Source of the DNA: Crocodylus rhombifer
Taxonomy: Eukaryota; Chordata; Crocodylia; Crocodylidae
Direction: 5' to 3'
Assembly: GCA_038503035.1 (NCBI GenBank)
Contig: JAVSML010024699.1
Coordinates: 124,001-188,000 of the forward strand
DNA length: 64,000 bases
Below the pieces are notes generated by a model. It ran no database searches and was not told the origin of the DNA. It was given only the letters and a program-made list of their open reading frames with translations. Made by a program: the position numbers and the translations under genes. Below are positions 37,301 to 45,520 of this stretch, in pieces; within the stretch, counting starts at the first letter, position 1; every line of letters begins with the position of its first letter.

Positions 37301-40151
37301 GTGGCTGCCACCACTCCACATTCAGCTGCGTGGCACCCCCTCCCCCATGTCTGGCAGCCAAGGGTACACTGATCCAAAAAGGCTGAAAAGCCCTGCACTA
37401 AAGCAGTGGTGCTCAACCTCTAGCCAGCCCATGGAGCTTTGTCAAGTTTCTGGACCCACAGTCCAGATGACAAAGGGGATGTGCTGTGACAGTTTATGCT
37501 GCCACCACTCCTCCATAGCCAAGTATCTCTAAGCCCTGTGGGCCAGAGGACGTAGCCCCATGGTCTGCAGCAGTGGGCTGAATTTGGTGAGCCTAATCTA
37601 GCATGCATGGGGCCAGGGTGCCAGCACTGATGCAATGCACATGGGGCTGGGTCCCTGCACTCAATTGTGTCTGTACACCAACTCCACACTGGATCAGACC
37701 CACAGACCAACTCCATGTATGGGATCCGGCCCACAGGCCAAGTCACTGATCTGGCCTGTAGCCCAGAAAGTTTGGGCATCACTGCAATACAGCAGGAGTG
37801 GCTAGCTTGTGGCACAAGCACCACAAGTGGCGTGTGACAAATCAGGGAGGCGGCAAGCAACACAGTGACAGGGCAGGGACCAGAAAGAAGAGTAGCAGAT
37901 CAGGAAGGGAACACAGGGCAAGGAACAGAAAGGAGAGCAGCAAATAAAAAGGGGAAGGGGGTGGAGTGGCACTTGGCAAGGGTGTGGCGCTTAATTTGTG
38001 GCAAGCCTGACAAAAAGGTTAGCCCTCACTACCTTGGAGTATAGATCACATTACTACACAGCACCCTGCCCTAGCAATGGATATATGAAACCACAGCTAG
38101 AAACAGGAGCTAGAATGGCCCTGGAGCAGAGAAATAAGGAGTTGGAAGCAGTGAGGAGAGACCGCCATGCCTTGTTAGTGTCATCCTGAGGATTTAGATT
38201 AGTTCTTATGTGGCGAGAAGCTTGTCATTCGTGAAATCCTTAAGGCTACTTCCTGTGGCAGGAAAGAAGTATTCAGACTTTGTAGAGGACTGATGCTAGT
38301 CAGAAAACAAGGAATCGGTGCAGATCTCCTCTACTGGAAAAAAAAATACTTTGTTTTTATGTGCTTGTCAGCAGGTAGTAACATACTAGAGCAGACTTAA
38401 CCAAATGTCAGCATTGTTCTGCAATGGCCACGTGCTGTCCATGTGGCCTACGCATTACTACAGCTCTGACTGTAAATGTAACTGTTGCACTCTACATGGT
38501 GCTGCCTACTGAGGTGAGGCAAGTAGCTGGAGCATCCTCTGGCCAAGGGAAGGGAAACGATGACCTATGAAATATACGTGCTTTCTAAAAAGAGTACAAC
38601 CTCATAACAAGCCCTGTGTAGAACAAATCTCTGCTTTTAACAATCCTAAAAGCAAGAGCCTATTTTTTTTTCATTGTGGTGCAGCAAACTGACCAACTTT
38701 ATTATAGCAAACACCCTTTTTAAAGGCACTTTTCTACCAGTCTCATGAGGGTTTGTTATGGTACTGTACTGTATTTCCAAATCTTTCCTGATGTTTTACT
38801 GTGAAAATTGCTGGGCATGCTTTTCTGCATCATCTCACACCACTGAATGCAAACTATATGTCTTTTATTAATCTACATACAGTATAGTTTACTTGATACC
38901 ATAAAAAGGCATTTTTGTAGAATCATAAGTAACTGTTCCCATAGCTGACTTTGGAACAAAACCACTCTGTGATTTAAAATAAGCGTAATGTTAATCATTT
39001 TAAGGGAAATTTTTCAAAGGCACAGATAGCAGTAGGCTCCCTTTTGCTGTTAAACAGGAAGAATTTTAAAGTTGGTGTTCATTTCCTATACATTAAAGAA
39101 GCCGTGCTAGGCTCTCAAATTGGAGGGGGTTTAGAAACGTCAGGTCTAACTTTATCTTTCTCTAAAAAACCAAAGCTTTTACTTCTTTTTTGTAAGTTAC
39201 CTGTTTCCCTTCTGTTTTGTTTCTGTTGCTTCCTTTGTTTCATCAGAGATGATCTGCAGCAGTTCCTTGTTCTCTGACTTGCATTGGCTCTCTCAAAAGT
39301 TTGATTCATTTCTCCTGCTGGTTGTGTCACCCTTTAAACAGGAGCATTTACCATCTTCTGTACTACTCTGACCCAGAGAGATTTGAAGCACGCACCCAGT
39401 CAGCATCTAGCATTTTTCTTAGGGTTGCTGAATAACATTATTGCTAATACCATAGAAACGGATTTGTGCATCAACATTTCCAAGACGGACACATAGCTCA
39501 GGAGTTTTGCATAGCTCAGAAACTTTCTGTGACATTGTGCTTGGAAGTTTTCAGAGGATTTCCAAATAGAATATTTGGCAGATTTGCCAAGAATTAAACA
39601 CACCATTTCCAACATTTACAAATAATAATCAAATGAACAGAATAGGAAATAATGGAGCCAACCTTTTGTTTGGCTCTCATTTGACTCAGTTTTTAAAGTG
39701 AAATACCAGCTGGTACAACAACAACTAATCTCTGTAGCCATTTTGGCCACAATATGAAAAGTCCTCCAGAAACGCTCCCATCTCCATTATGGAAAATGCA
39801 TCACTTTTTCCACCCCCGTTGGATTCCAGGCACCTCAGTGACGTGATTTCAAAGAGGCATATTAAACATAAGTGTGAATTAATTAAAAATTCCCTGAACA
39901 TCTGTCCTTTCCCCAGCCTCACTATAGAGGCAAATCTTTCTCCTCTTTCTTTCCCTTCTATTTTAAAATTTGACTCACATGTGGGCGAGGCCTGCCTTTC
40001 TGACTGCTGAGGAGATGGCCTTTATGGCAGTCAGCATGGAGTTGATCAGCTGTGTCAGCTCCCCAGTAGCCCCTTTCACTCGTCGTCCTTTTTCCATAAC
40101 ATATCGGGTGAGGGTGAGCATATCTGTTTCGAAGGGGCTTCTGTCAGACAT
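7178..40151 (-). CDS. FBP2: Fructose-1,6-bisphosphatase isozyme 2 (muscle), complete gene, 7 coding exons
   Basis: This enzyme hydrolyses fructose 1,6-bisphosphate to fructose 6-phosphate in the cytosol and, in muscle, helps rebuild glycogen from lactate. The exons join in frame to 340 residues against 339 in mammals. The metal and substrate motif DPLDGSSN is at residues 120-127; Glu282 and the Arg/Tyr pair of ARYVGSM are present. Isozyme-2 marks are Glu71 (69 in mature numbering, calcium sensitivity), Thr179 and Gln181 (177 and 179), Leu192 in ALGEF (the leucine-lock position) and the basic patch KKKGK at 205-209. Start: the ATG at 40149-40151 begins [10 protein letters not shown], matching the family, with A at -3. 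All introns are GT-AG. Odd points: one extra Ala at residue 28, Lys at 142 where Arg is usual, and Met-Phe at 58-59 where Leu-Tyr is usual. FBP1 lies upstream on the same strand. Confidence 0.96.
7667..7965. mobile_element. hAT-like MITE
   Basis: The left end CAGTGATTCTCAAGCAGG pairs with a right end reading CAGTGGTTTTCAACTTTA on the minus strand, a known hAT terminal pattern. A matching 8-bp duplication is not visible; the left flank TCCTAGTG does have the central TA seen at other copies. There is no transposase frame. Confidence 0.6.
10341..12222 (-). mobile_element. CR1 LINE, 5'-truncated and internally deleted
   Basis: The element reads on the minus strand. Its upper part (12220 down to about 11650) encodes the end of the endonuclease (SDHELITF) and the linker. 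Its lower part (11673 to 10432) encodes reverse transcriptase: palm motif YLDFKKAF, then [18 protein letters not shown], then the catalytic FTDDTKLW, and the C-terminal domain to the stop at 10432. The two parts are in different frames and the N-terminal fingers of the RT are missing at about 11640-11675, so this copy is dead. The 3' tail at 10341 is the (TCTATGAA)-type repeat of CR1. It is wholly inside FBP2 intron 6. Confidence 0.92.
12428..12728. mobile_element. hAT MITE with internal hairpin
   Basis: The ends are CAGTGGTCACCGACC and, inverted, CAGTGGTCTCCAACC. The 8-bp flanks CCCTACAG (12420-12427) and CCTTACAG (12729-12736) match at 7 of 8. A perfect 16-bp inverted repeat, 12468-12483 against 12497-12512, lies near the left end. 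The right end is about 85 bp from FBP2 exon 6. Confidence 0.87.
12821..12940 (-). CDS. FBP2: FBP2 coding exon 6
   Basis: This exon encodes residues 237-276 in phase 0, from [10 protein letters not shown] to NQKSPKGK. It includes the Arg and Tyr that contact substrate phosphate across the dimer, and the GGIFMYPAN segment. Confidence 0.95.
15541..15800. repeat. Purine-rich low-complexity tract
   Basis: The plus strand is dominated by G and A in runs such as GGAGAAACTGAAG and GAAGAGAAGAGAAGG over about 260 bp. No longer unit repeats exactly. Confidence 0.55.
17170..17815 (+). mobile_element. CR1 LINE 3' end, plus orientation
   Basis: The right part reads GATGATCCTGCCTCAGGCAG, then a GGTTGGACTAGATGGCC block and an ATGATTCTGTG repeat tail, which is the diagnostic CR1 3' terminus. 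Upstream 17420-17600 has the CR1 3' UTR-like words GGTCAGGAAGGACTTTTACC and CTGGGATCTCTTGAGC. The left edge is approximate. Confidence 0.8.
19040..19395. repeat. Diverged tandem duplication with (TG)n(G)n tract
   Basis: A block starting AATCCTGTGGACATTTTGTG near 19045 recurs as AATCCTGAGGACATTTTGTG near 19199. Each copy is followed by a TTTAATGAA/TCTAATGAA word, GCTTCAACTT, and ATGGTCAGA. The first copy carries a TG run at about 19071-19088 followed by 12 G. The units are about 155 and 195 bp. Confidence 0.65.
20704..20871. mobile_element. Short hAT MITE
   Basis: The left end CTGGCATTCAGCCT resembles the CAGTGATACTCAGCCT end of the element at 31422. The flanks TTATAGTA (20696-20703) and TTATAGAG (20872-20879) match at 6 of 8. 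The inner words CAGGCTAAATCTGGCCC are shared with other hAT copies in this window. Confidence 0.6.
20903..21199. mobile_element. Harbinger-like MITE, copy 1
   Basis: The terminal inverted repeats are GGGTGCATCTACAT and its complement ATGTAGATGCACCC. A 3-bp duplication CTT flanks it (20900-20902 and 21200-21202). The 297-bp interior is non-coding and is shared with the copy at 36225, including CACCATGCTnTAGTACTTCC. Length, termini and a 3-bp duplication suit PIF/Harbinger. Confidence 0.82.
21744..21881 (-). CDS. FBP2: FBP2 coding exon 5
   Basis: This exon encodes residues 191-236 in phase 0, from ALGEFILV to KKKFPE. It carries the basic KKKGK patch reported as a nuclear-import signal in muscle FBP, and [10 protein letters not shown] of the substrate pocket. 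Confidence 0.95.
21882..23033 (-). other. FBP2: FBP2 intron 4
   Basis: This 1.15-kb GT-AG intron is AT-rich. I recognise no repeat family with confidence and see no second gene. Confidence 0.75.
23034..23174 (-). CDS. FBP2: FBP2 coding exon 4
   Basis: This exon encodes residues 144-190 in phase 0, from ATEDEPSE to CFMLDP. It contains [18 protein letters not shown] and the isozyme-2 residues of STGQG. The donor is gtacgt. Confidence 0.95.
23191..23266. repeat. About 38-bp tandem duplication beside FBP2 exon 4
   Basis: The words ACATAGAACATTGAAATCTC, AATAGAAAA recur as ACATAGACAATTGAAATCTT, AATAGAAAA. It starts 17 bp upstream (in transcript sense) of the exon 4 acceptor. Confidence 0.6.
24124..24172 (+). 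mobile_element. MIR SINE fragment
   Basis: The order CTCTGGGCAAGTCATTTAAC then ATCTACAAAATGGA is the conserved CORE/MIR segment. Only about 50 bp remain, and the hAT-like element at 24181 follows 8 bp later. Confidence 0.6.
24181..24571. mobile_element. hAT-like foldback MITE
   Basis: The ends are CAGGGATGGGCAAAGTC and, inverted, CAGGGGTGCACAAGTAG. The interior has inverted arms (GGCAGAGCTGCAATCTGC near 24431 against its complement near 24484). No convincing target duplication was found. Open frames on both strands here are artefacts of the inverted GC-rich arms. Confidence 0.6.
25595..25783. mobile_element. Candidate MITE with TGTCTACAC ends
   Basis: ATGTCTACACTTGC at the left is mirrored by GCATACGTGTAGACA at the right, and GTCTACAC recurs inside. 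The interior is AT-rich with CAGTAAAGCA and TTAATGCACAGT, words shared with the element at 32958. Boundaries and superfamily are uncertain; Harbinger is possible. Confidence 0.5.
26311..26416. repeat. Dispersed unclassified repeat with AAAGCTTG core
   Basis: The segment CCTGATGAAGAATACC, then CAAAAGCTTGTCTAAC and a downstream CCAGTAAAAG, follows the same order as 54612-54722 (GCCTGAAGAAGG, CGAAAGCTTGC, TTAATAAAAAGG). I cannot assign it to a superfamily. Confidence 0.5.
26611..26636. repeat. 26-T homopolymer
   Basis: An uninterrupted T run. It may be the tail of a decayed retroposon on the minus strand, but no body is recognised. Confidence 0.85.
30671..31018. mobile_element. hAT MITE with perfect 8-bp target duplication
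   Basis: The octamer GTTTACAT flanks it at 30663-30670 and 31019-31026 without mismatch. The right end inverted reads CAGGGATGCTCAGACTC; the left end reads ACATGGTGCTAAACC with one extra base. The interior carries two 36-37-bp tandem units starting AAACCCA at 30748 and 30784. Confidence 0.82.
31422..31720. mobile_element. hAT MITE
   Basis: The left end is CAGTGATACTCAGCCTGC. The flanks ATCTAGAG (31414-31421) and CTCTAGAG (31721-31728) match at 7 of 8. The interior has long pyrimidine runs and no transposase frame. Confidence 0.8.
31736..31835 (-). mobile_element. CR1 LINE 3' end, minus orientation
   Basis: The words AGTAGGGCTGGAAGGGACCT and GTCCAACTCC are the inverted CR1 3' UTR. The tail starts within about 10 bp of the hAT target duplication at 31721-31728. 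The body may extend to about 32000 but is too diverged to call. Confidence 0.7.
32554..32646 (-). CDS. FBP2: FBP2 coding exon 3
   Basis: This exon encodes residues 113-143 in phase 0, from GKYVV to AIYKK. It contains the catalytic [10 protein letters not shown] motif and AMP-site residues Lys114 and Tyr115. Residue 142 is Lys, where the mammalian enzymes have AMP-binding Arg140. Confidence 0.95.
32647..33875 (-). other. FBP2: FBP2 intron 2
   Basis: This 1.2-kb GT-AG intron contains a candidate MITE at 32958 with an internal A20 run. The rest is AT-rich with nothing recognised. Confidence 0.75.
32958..33220. mobile_element. Candidate MITE of the TTAATGCAC family
   Basis: GGGTCTACCCATGCAC at the left is answered by GTAAACATGCCC at the right, and both ends continue with TTAATG words. 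An A20 homopolymer lies at 33079-33098. No clean target duplication was found. It appears related to 25595 and 44935. Confidence 0.5.
33876..34038 (-). CDS. FBP2: FBP2 coding exon 2
   Basis: This exon completes codon 58 (Met) and encodes residues 59-112. It covers the dynamic loop ([13 protein letters not shown]) and the metal-ligand pair EE in VTEEDKD, and ends at KEKR. The acceptor is ttcttcag and the donor gtctgt. Confidence 0.95.
34331..34513. mobile_element. Candidate short MITE
   Basis: GGGACAGAAATTACAC at the left is partly mirrored by the right end, which inverted reads GGACAGAAGTTCAATAAAC. CTA is present on both sides (34328-34330 and 34514-34516), which could be a 3-bp duplication. 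The superfamily is uncertain. Confidence 0.4.
36225..36517. mobile_element. Harbinger-like MITE, copy 2
   Basis: This 293-bp element aligns along its length with 20903-21199, in the same orientation. Its ends have decayed to GGGCATGTAT and GATACATCC, but a 3-bp duplication TCA remains (36222-36224 and 36518-36520). The different duplications in the two copies support independent insertions. Confidence 0.8.
37138..37395. mobile_element. hAT MITE A of a tandem array
   Basis: The ends are CAGGGCTTGTCAACCGG and, inverted, CAGGGCTTTTCAGCC. The flanks CCCTAAAG (37130-37137) and CACTAAAG (37396-37403) match at 7 of 8. The interior is GC-rich with a G run at 37191-37200 and no transposase. Confidence 0.85.
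37404..37784. mobile_element. hAT MITE B of a tandem array
   Basis: The ends are CAGTGGTGCTCAACCTC and, inverted, CAGTGATGCCCAAACTT. The left flank CACTAAAG (37396-37403) is the same octamer that ends element A, and the right flank CAATACAG (37785-37792) matches it at 6 of 8. Confidence 0.83.
37793..38031. mobile_element. hAT MITE C of a tandem array
   Basis: It begins CAGGAGTGGCTAGCTTGTGG immediately after the octamer CAATACAG. The right end inverted reads TAGTGAGGGCTAACC. The right flank CCTTGGAG matches the left at 4 of 8, so this boundary is less certain. Confidence 0.65.
39979..40151 (-). CDS. FBP2: FBP2 coding exon 1
   Basis: This exon encodes residues 1-57 plus two bases of codon 58. 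It holds the N-terminal regulatory helix and the AMP phosphate-binding turn TGELT at 29-33. The donor is a consensus gtgagt. The insertion of one GCT codon makes KGATGEL where mammals have KGTGEL. Confidence 0.95.
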
Positions 40152-40300
40152 TTTTGCTGGCAAATAAAGCTTTTATCTTCTTAGAACAACTAGCTTTCTT
40201 GCAGTGCTGCGATCTTCAGTAGCTATTTTATTTTAAGGAGAAGCTGTTGGCTCCTTTGCTAGATGCAGTTTATTCAAATGTCCCTGAGCCCATGTGATTA
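40152..40300 (-). promoter_or_regulatory. FBP2: FBP2 5' leader and putative proximal promoter
   Basis: On the minus strand this is the sequence just upstream of the ATG. It includes an AT-rich word TTAAAATAAAATAGCT at 40221-40236 that could act as a TATA- or MEF2-like site in a muscle gene. The ATG context is AAAAATG. No CpG island is visible. The transcription start is not known, and an upstream non-coding exon cannot be excluded. Confidence 0.3.
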
Positions 40301-42143
40301 AATACTTGGAACAGCCATGCAATATGCCCATTACGTACATCTTCCACAATGTAGCAGCAGCTTGGGAAAGACAGTACAGCTGAAAAACTAAGCCAGTCTG
40401 TCCCACATCATTAAAGTAGTAATTGGCAGATACAATAATTGTTTATCGGAGCAGTGCAAATAATATAGAAAGTCTTGCTAGCAAATTCATTAAGGGCCCT
40501 TCATTAACAAATGAGGAAAATTCAATGTAACAATGCTGAACTGGCATGAAATGGCTGCTGTTATTCTAAAAGAGAAATGCATTCACACTTTTGTCACCCT
40601 CTTGAAAAATTTCAAATAGAGAAAATATGCAATGCAGTTGTTGATATAATAGTTGCTTATGGAAAAAAAAGAGACTCTGGCATATCACACAAAGCGCTCT
40701 AAAAGGTCGCTACTGATCTCAAGTCAGCTAGCACAGTATGGAAGTGAGTAGCCTCGGTATTTCAGAAATGAAGATGTGAAGTCATTCTCCCAGTTTATTG
40801 GTATCTATTGGAGCAGTGAAATAACATCTTCTGCAAATGCTGTGGAGCAGACACAGGTTGTTTCTCACAGTACTTGCTTTATAAGGCTCCTTAAGGCTTC
40901 TTAATCATTCATGGCATAATTTTCAAAGGTTTAAAGCACTTCCTAGTGATGTCAACAAAAGTTGCAGGGCACCACACTGGAGGCTTAGGACTGTATCTTA
41001 GCACTGAAAAACATACCTTAAACCTCCAAAAATGGGGATAACATTTGAAGTACCTAATTCTCATATGTATTGCAAAGCTTAACTTATTCATTGGCCAGGG
41101 TCTTATTTACATGTAAGAATTTGGCATGCTGAGTTGCAAAGCTAAACCAAACCATAGCATATTGAACATGTGCACGTACATTTGTTTCATATATTCTCTA
41201 AAGGTGTTTTTTGTTTCTTGTTAGCCTTCTGTGATCAGGGTTAAATTGACATGCATTCTTGGTGCATGTTAACCTGTAACATTACCAGGCTGGTGTTGAA
41301 GAGAAGCACTGGTGAATGATGGAGTATTTTTTTGCTGAGTGGTTATTTATTAAATAATTTATAGAACTCGGCTAAAGTGGCATAAGCATATCTACATCCC
41401 AAGTCACTAGATTAATTGTTAAATCAGCTTAGTTACATTGGTGCACCTTTTTTGAATATAGAAAAGCCCTAATTCACAACCACAGCACAAATAATATTTC
41501 AACTGTCACCTCGGAGATAAACTTGGACTGTCTTATGATACCATGGTGTAGACAGAGATAAATGGAAACGAATAGGATTGATGACATGAATGTTTTGTAA
41601 CCTGGCAGTTACTTCAGGACTAAAATGGCACTTTAATTACACATGGTATAATTTTCTAGTATAGATGAGGCAATAAGAACTAACTGAGCATATTAACGAT
41701 CATTTCTTGGCACCCTTACTCTACTTGTTATCAATTGCACTTTATATTGAAGTTAAAGGGCTGAAAACCCCATATACGATGAAGAAATTCAGAGCTAAGG
41801 GAGAAAGTCCTGATTGGTATTCTTCACATAACTCATACAACTCTCCAAACAGCATGCTACTAAGAAAAACAGACCCAATAGTTAAATGAATGGCCACACT
41901 TCCTTACTTTTGTTAATACGAGTTATAGGACAAGTTAATGGTTTGTAACTAGTTTTCTTTCAGCCATTTCTTTAACTTATAAAACTCAATTGAATTCTTG
42001 GAAGTATATTTACTTGATGAACCATTAAGACTTAAATTAGAGACTTTTGGAAGGTTTTAAATAGTGGAGTCTTGGTACACTGAAACCAGCTTTTAAAAAT
42101 GAAAAGGAGTTGACAGTGCTAATTGACACCAGGGAAGGGAGTT

Positions 42144-42200
42144 CTGTGGTTCCCAGAATTTAGGATAGGTGTTTGTGTCGGATAACTCTGGGAACCACAG
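42144..42200. repeat. Perfect 14-bp inverted repeat
   Basis: CTGTGGTTCCCAGA at 42144-42157 is the exact reverse complement of 42187-42200, with a 29-nt spacer. It could be a stem or the remains of MITE termini. Confidence 0.75.
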
Positions 42201-42835
42201 GACGGTTGGACTAATGGACAGTAACCAAACTCAATATTTCTTATGGCACCCTTATCAAACTTTTAATCAACGAGGCTGTTACACCTAGGGGTTGCGGTTG
42301 GGAAGAATTAGTTGGCATCTCTGTTTTGAAGGAAGGAGAATGGGATGATAGGCTTTATTACTCAGATCGACATGTACAAAGGTACATGTGCCAGGCAGAC
42401 ACAAAATATAATATCCAGAAAATTTTGCTCTGAGAGCAGCATCTTGAAGGACAAAGCAGGATCACTGCTAAAACAGGATCCCCTCCCCACCTGCCCCCAG
42501 CACAATTGTGATTTTCTTCAAAGCCCTAACGGGTAAAAATGACTATCAGTGGAATAGTCGTTCTTTTATCATTCTTTTATCTTTAAAGAGGCTTCACATG
42601 ACAGAGAAGATGGATAGTACATGGTGAAGTGATTAACTATCATAGTGCCCAGTAACAAGTGGGCAGCAGTAAAATTTTACTTACAGATGTACTTCTGACA
42701 TTTTCTGACTTGAGTCCTTAAGCAGATGGTCTTAACTTTCTATTAATATAAGTCAGTTATAGCTCAGATTCTATTCATACTGGAATCTCAAAACTTTTAT
42801 GCTGTCTTGCCACAATCTTGCTCAAACATAAACCT

Positions 42836-43920
42836 AAAAAAGGCTTACTGAGCCATCGGGTCCAATCCTCTGCCTTCACAGTCAACCAATTTCCCAAAAG
42901 AATCCACAAGAACCTCTCTTTGAACCCCACATCAGAGTCACCAAACACCCTCTAAACACCCCTACTACATGACACAGGTACAGAGCAGGAGGAAGCACTG
43001 CCAATGCCTTACAGCTTCTGTGACCAGAAATTAGTTAGGTAAAGCTCTGTTCAGGTAATCCCAAGAAAAGCTCCAGCCCCTATACTAGAGGAAGGTAAGA
43101 AATTTTCACAGTTCATGCAAACCTGACCTCAAAAAACACAATCCTTCTTGACCCCAAATTTACAATCAGTTTAATCCTAGGCATGTGAGCCAGATCTACC
43201 AGAAAGGGACCCGAGCATCCTTGGACCCCACCTGTAGTTGTGGTCAGTACCTGCTACTTCAGAGGAGGATGAGGAAAAAATCCAAACAAATCAGAAGCCA
43301 ATAATGCAGTCATGGAGGAAAAATAAATAAATACAAATTTCATAAGCATTACAAATACCTGGGAAAATCTCTGAAACACTGGTTTTCCAGACACTTCCCA
43401 ACAGAGATCAAATTTGTTTTATCAAACTTCGTTGTTCTTTAACATAAATAATTGAACTTCCTTCCTGATGTTTACTCTGTGGAAAAAAGTATTGTGTCCT
43501 CTCTCAACCTTCATTTTACTAAGCAAGCTAAATAGCCAAGATCTTTAATCTCCGCTCATAAATCCATTCAATTAACCATGCCCGTAGTTCTCTTCCTTAC
43601 CCATTCCAGTCTGAACATAAGTGATCAGAACGGCATACAATATTCTAAATAGGGTTGAGTGGCACTAATCTAATACTTTCCTATCTCTACTAGAAATATA
43701 CCCACATAATACCCCCTTGGGATCATTAGCCTTTTTCATAACTGCATCATTTTGGAGGTTCAAGATCACCCCAAGTCCCTTTCTATTTCATGAAGTGTTA
43801 TTCCCATCTTGCAGTGAACCCAACTGCTTTAGTAATATAGGAAAGGAAGTGCTGGTTGTGACCCTCCTGACATTTGTACATAAACCCAGGTTGGCAACAC
43901 TTTTAATGAAATCTAAGTGA
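42836..43920 (-). mobile_element. Degenerate CR1 LINE, minus orientation
   Basis: GGCTTACTGAGCCATCGGGT near 42841 resembles a CR1 3' end. The segment 43710-43830 (GATCATTAGCC, then AAGATCACCCCAAGTCCC) parallels the CR1 coding region at 10940-11030 (GGTCGCTTTACTAGCC, then AATGATGACCCCCAAGTC). All frames are broken. It may be one old copy or two fragments. Confidence 0.6.
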
Positions 43921-44456
43921 CATTTTACACTGGACAAAGTACAGTACAGATTTCTAATGGAAAACTTGTTTTAGTGCTACTGGTTCAAAAGCTGTTGACA
44001 AAGCCAATAGAACCATTATTTGACATTTTTAAGAACAAAGTCCATTACTTCATGTAGGTATTGAACATTAACCCTTTTATTCTTTTTGTTGTATTTATAA
44101 AATGTGATGCTATTTAGCATGTAACATTCCTACTCTCAAGATTAATGTGCACAGTGATGAATAATTAAAAAATTCTGCTTACTCACTGTCTCTTAATAGC
44201 AGGCATGATGGATGGCAATAAAAACTAAGGAAAAGACTGACAGTCTTGGGTTAAGGCCCAGGACTGTATCAGGGAATCTGAGTCCTATGTAACTGTAAGC
44301 CAGATAAGTTATTCTGATAGACAAATTTTATTCTACAAAAACTAGTAAGTTTAAAAAAAAACAATCAAAACTATTTAATAGGAAAATCATATCTATCTCA
44401 GATAGGTGTGAAGATTATGCCCATAAAAATTTTTGAGCACTCTCAGATAGAAGGTA

Positions 44457-44843
44457 CAGAAAAAGCTCTATTATCCAGCATCCCCCGGGAATGGGGGATG
44501 CCAGATAACAAAATATGCTGGTTAATTGAGCAGCCCCAGCTGCTGCTTCTCCCACTGTGTCTGGGGCATCCCTCTGCCCCTCCCACGGCACCGCCATCCC
44601 TCCCGCTGCATCGCCGTCTGTCCCGCAGGCCCTGTGGGACAGGGAGGTGGGCCCTGCACAGCCTGTTATGCCCCTGGGCCATGGGGCTCAGCAGCACAGG
44701 CTGCTTTGCCCCCAGCCATGGGGACTCAGAGAAACCAGAAGTGCCGTGGTGGGCATTCCCGGTTTCACTTTACCTTACAAGCTGGCACGCCAGTTAGTGG
44801 AGCATGCCGGCTTATAAGATACCGGATAGCGCAGCTTTTCCTG
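44457..44843. mobile_element. Tc1/mariner (Tigger-like) non-autonomous element
   Basis: The ends are CAGAAAAAGCTCTATTATCC and, inverted, CAGGAAAAGCTGCGCTATCC. A TA dinucleotide flanks each side (44455-44456, 44844-44845). The interior is GC-rich without a transposase frame; overlapping frames on both strands here are not genes. Confidence 0.75.
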
Positions 44844-44934
44844 TAGTGCAAAAGTGTAATTGTACCATATAAAGAAGCTTGACAAGATTTGTGTGAAGTA
44901 GAACTTTTTATCCTCCAACTTGATTGACAGTGGG

Positions 44935-45520
44935 AATGCCTAGACCTGCATTAATGCGCATTAACGCTAGGTGCCTGTACACGAGTGTGGAGGCTGCTCT
45001 GACATGCTGGAATTACAGCAGCAATTAATTGAGTCTGCTGCAATTAACTAAGTCTGCCGCAGCGTGGTAATTACTGCACTCCAGCAGCCTCCTGCATCTC
45101 ATGTATCGGCCTCCCCACACTTCAAAATGTTGGCAGGGGTGCTTGAAATAAAGTTCATCAAATGAGCTTCAGTTCAAGTGTTCCCGCCACCATTTTGAAG
45201 TGTGGGGATGCTGATGCATGAGACCCTGTAGCGTCTTAATTTGAGTGAGTCTTAGAGCCATTCTAATTAAAGCGCTGCCACCCCCTTGTCCCCGGAGAGC
45301 ATGTAAAAGTGCCCTCCATTGTGAGGTTTAGGAAAATGTGCATTAGCCTGTCTTAATGTGTATTAACTAAACAGTATGGATTTAAGTGACAATATGCATT
45401 AGCCTATTAATTTGTATTGGCTATAGCACAGGGGTTTGGTTTTTTTAAGTGACATTTTAATGGGCAATAAAATAGGCTAATGTGCATTAAAGCACACATG
45501 TAGTTACCGAGCACATCTAC
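44935..45520. mobile_element. Candidate foldback MITE
   Basis: A perfect 17-bp inverted repeat, 45113-45129 (CCCCACACTTCAAAATG) against 45191-45207, forms the core, with weaker pairing beyond it. The outer parts are rich in CATTAATG and TTAATGCAC words, as at 32958. The ends and target duplication are not resolved. Confidence 0.5.

Larger units (their letters stand above)
34039..39978 (-). other. FBP2: FBP2 intron 1, with hAT array and Harbinger-like MITE
   Basis: This 5.9-kb GT-AG intron holds a MITE candidate (34331), a Harbinger-like MITE (36225) and a three-member hAT array (37138-38031). I see nothing recognisable in 34520-36220 except an (ATCA)n stretch at about 35165-35185 and an A20 run at 36080, or in 38032-39978. 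Confidence 0.65.
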
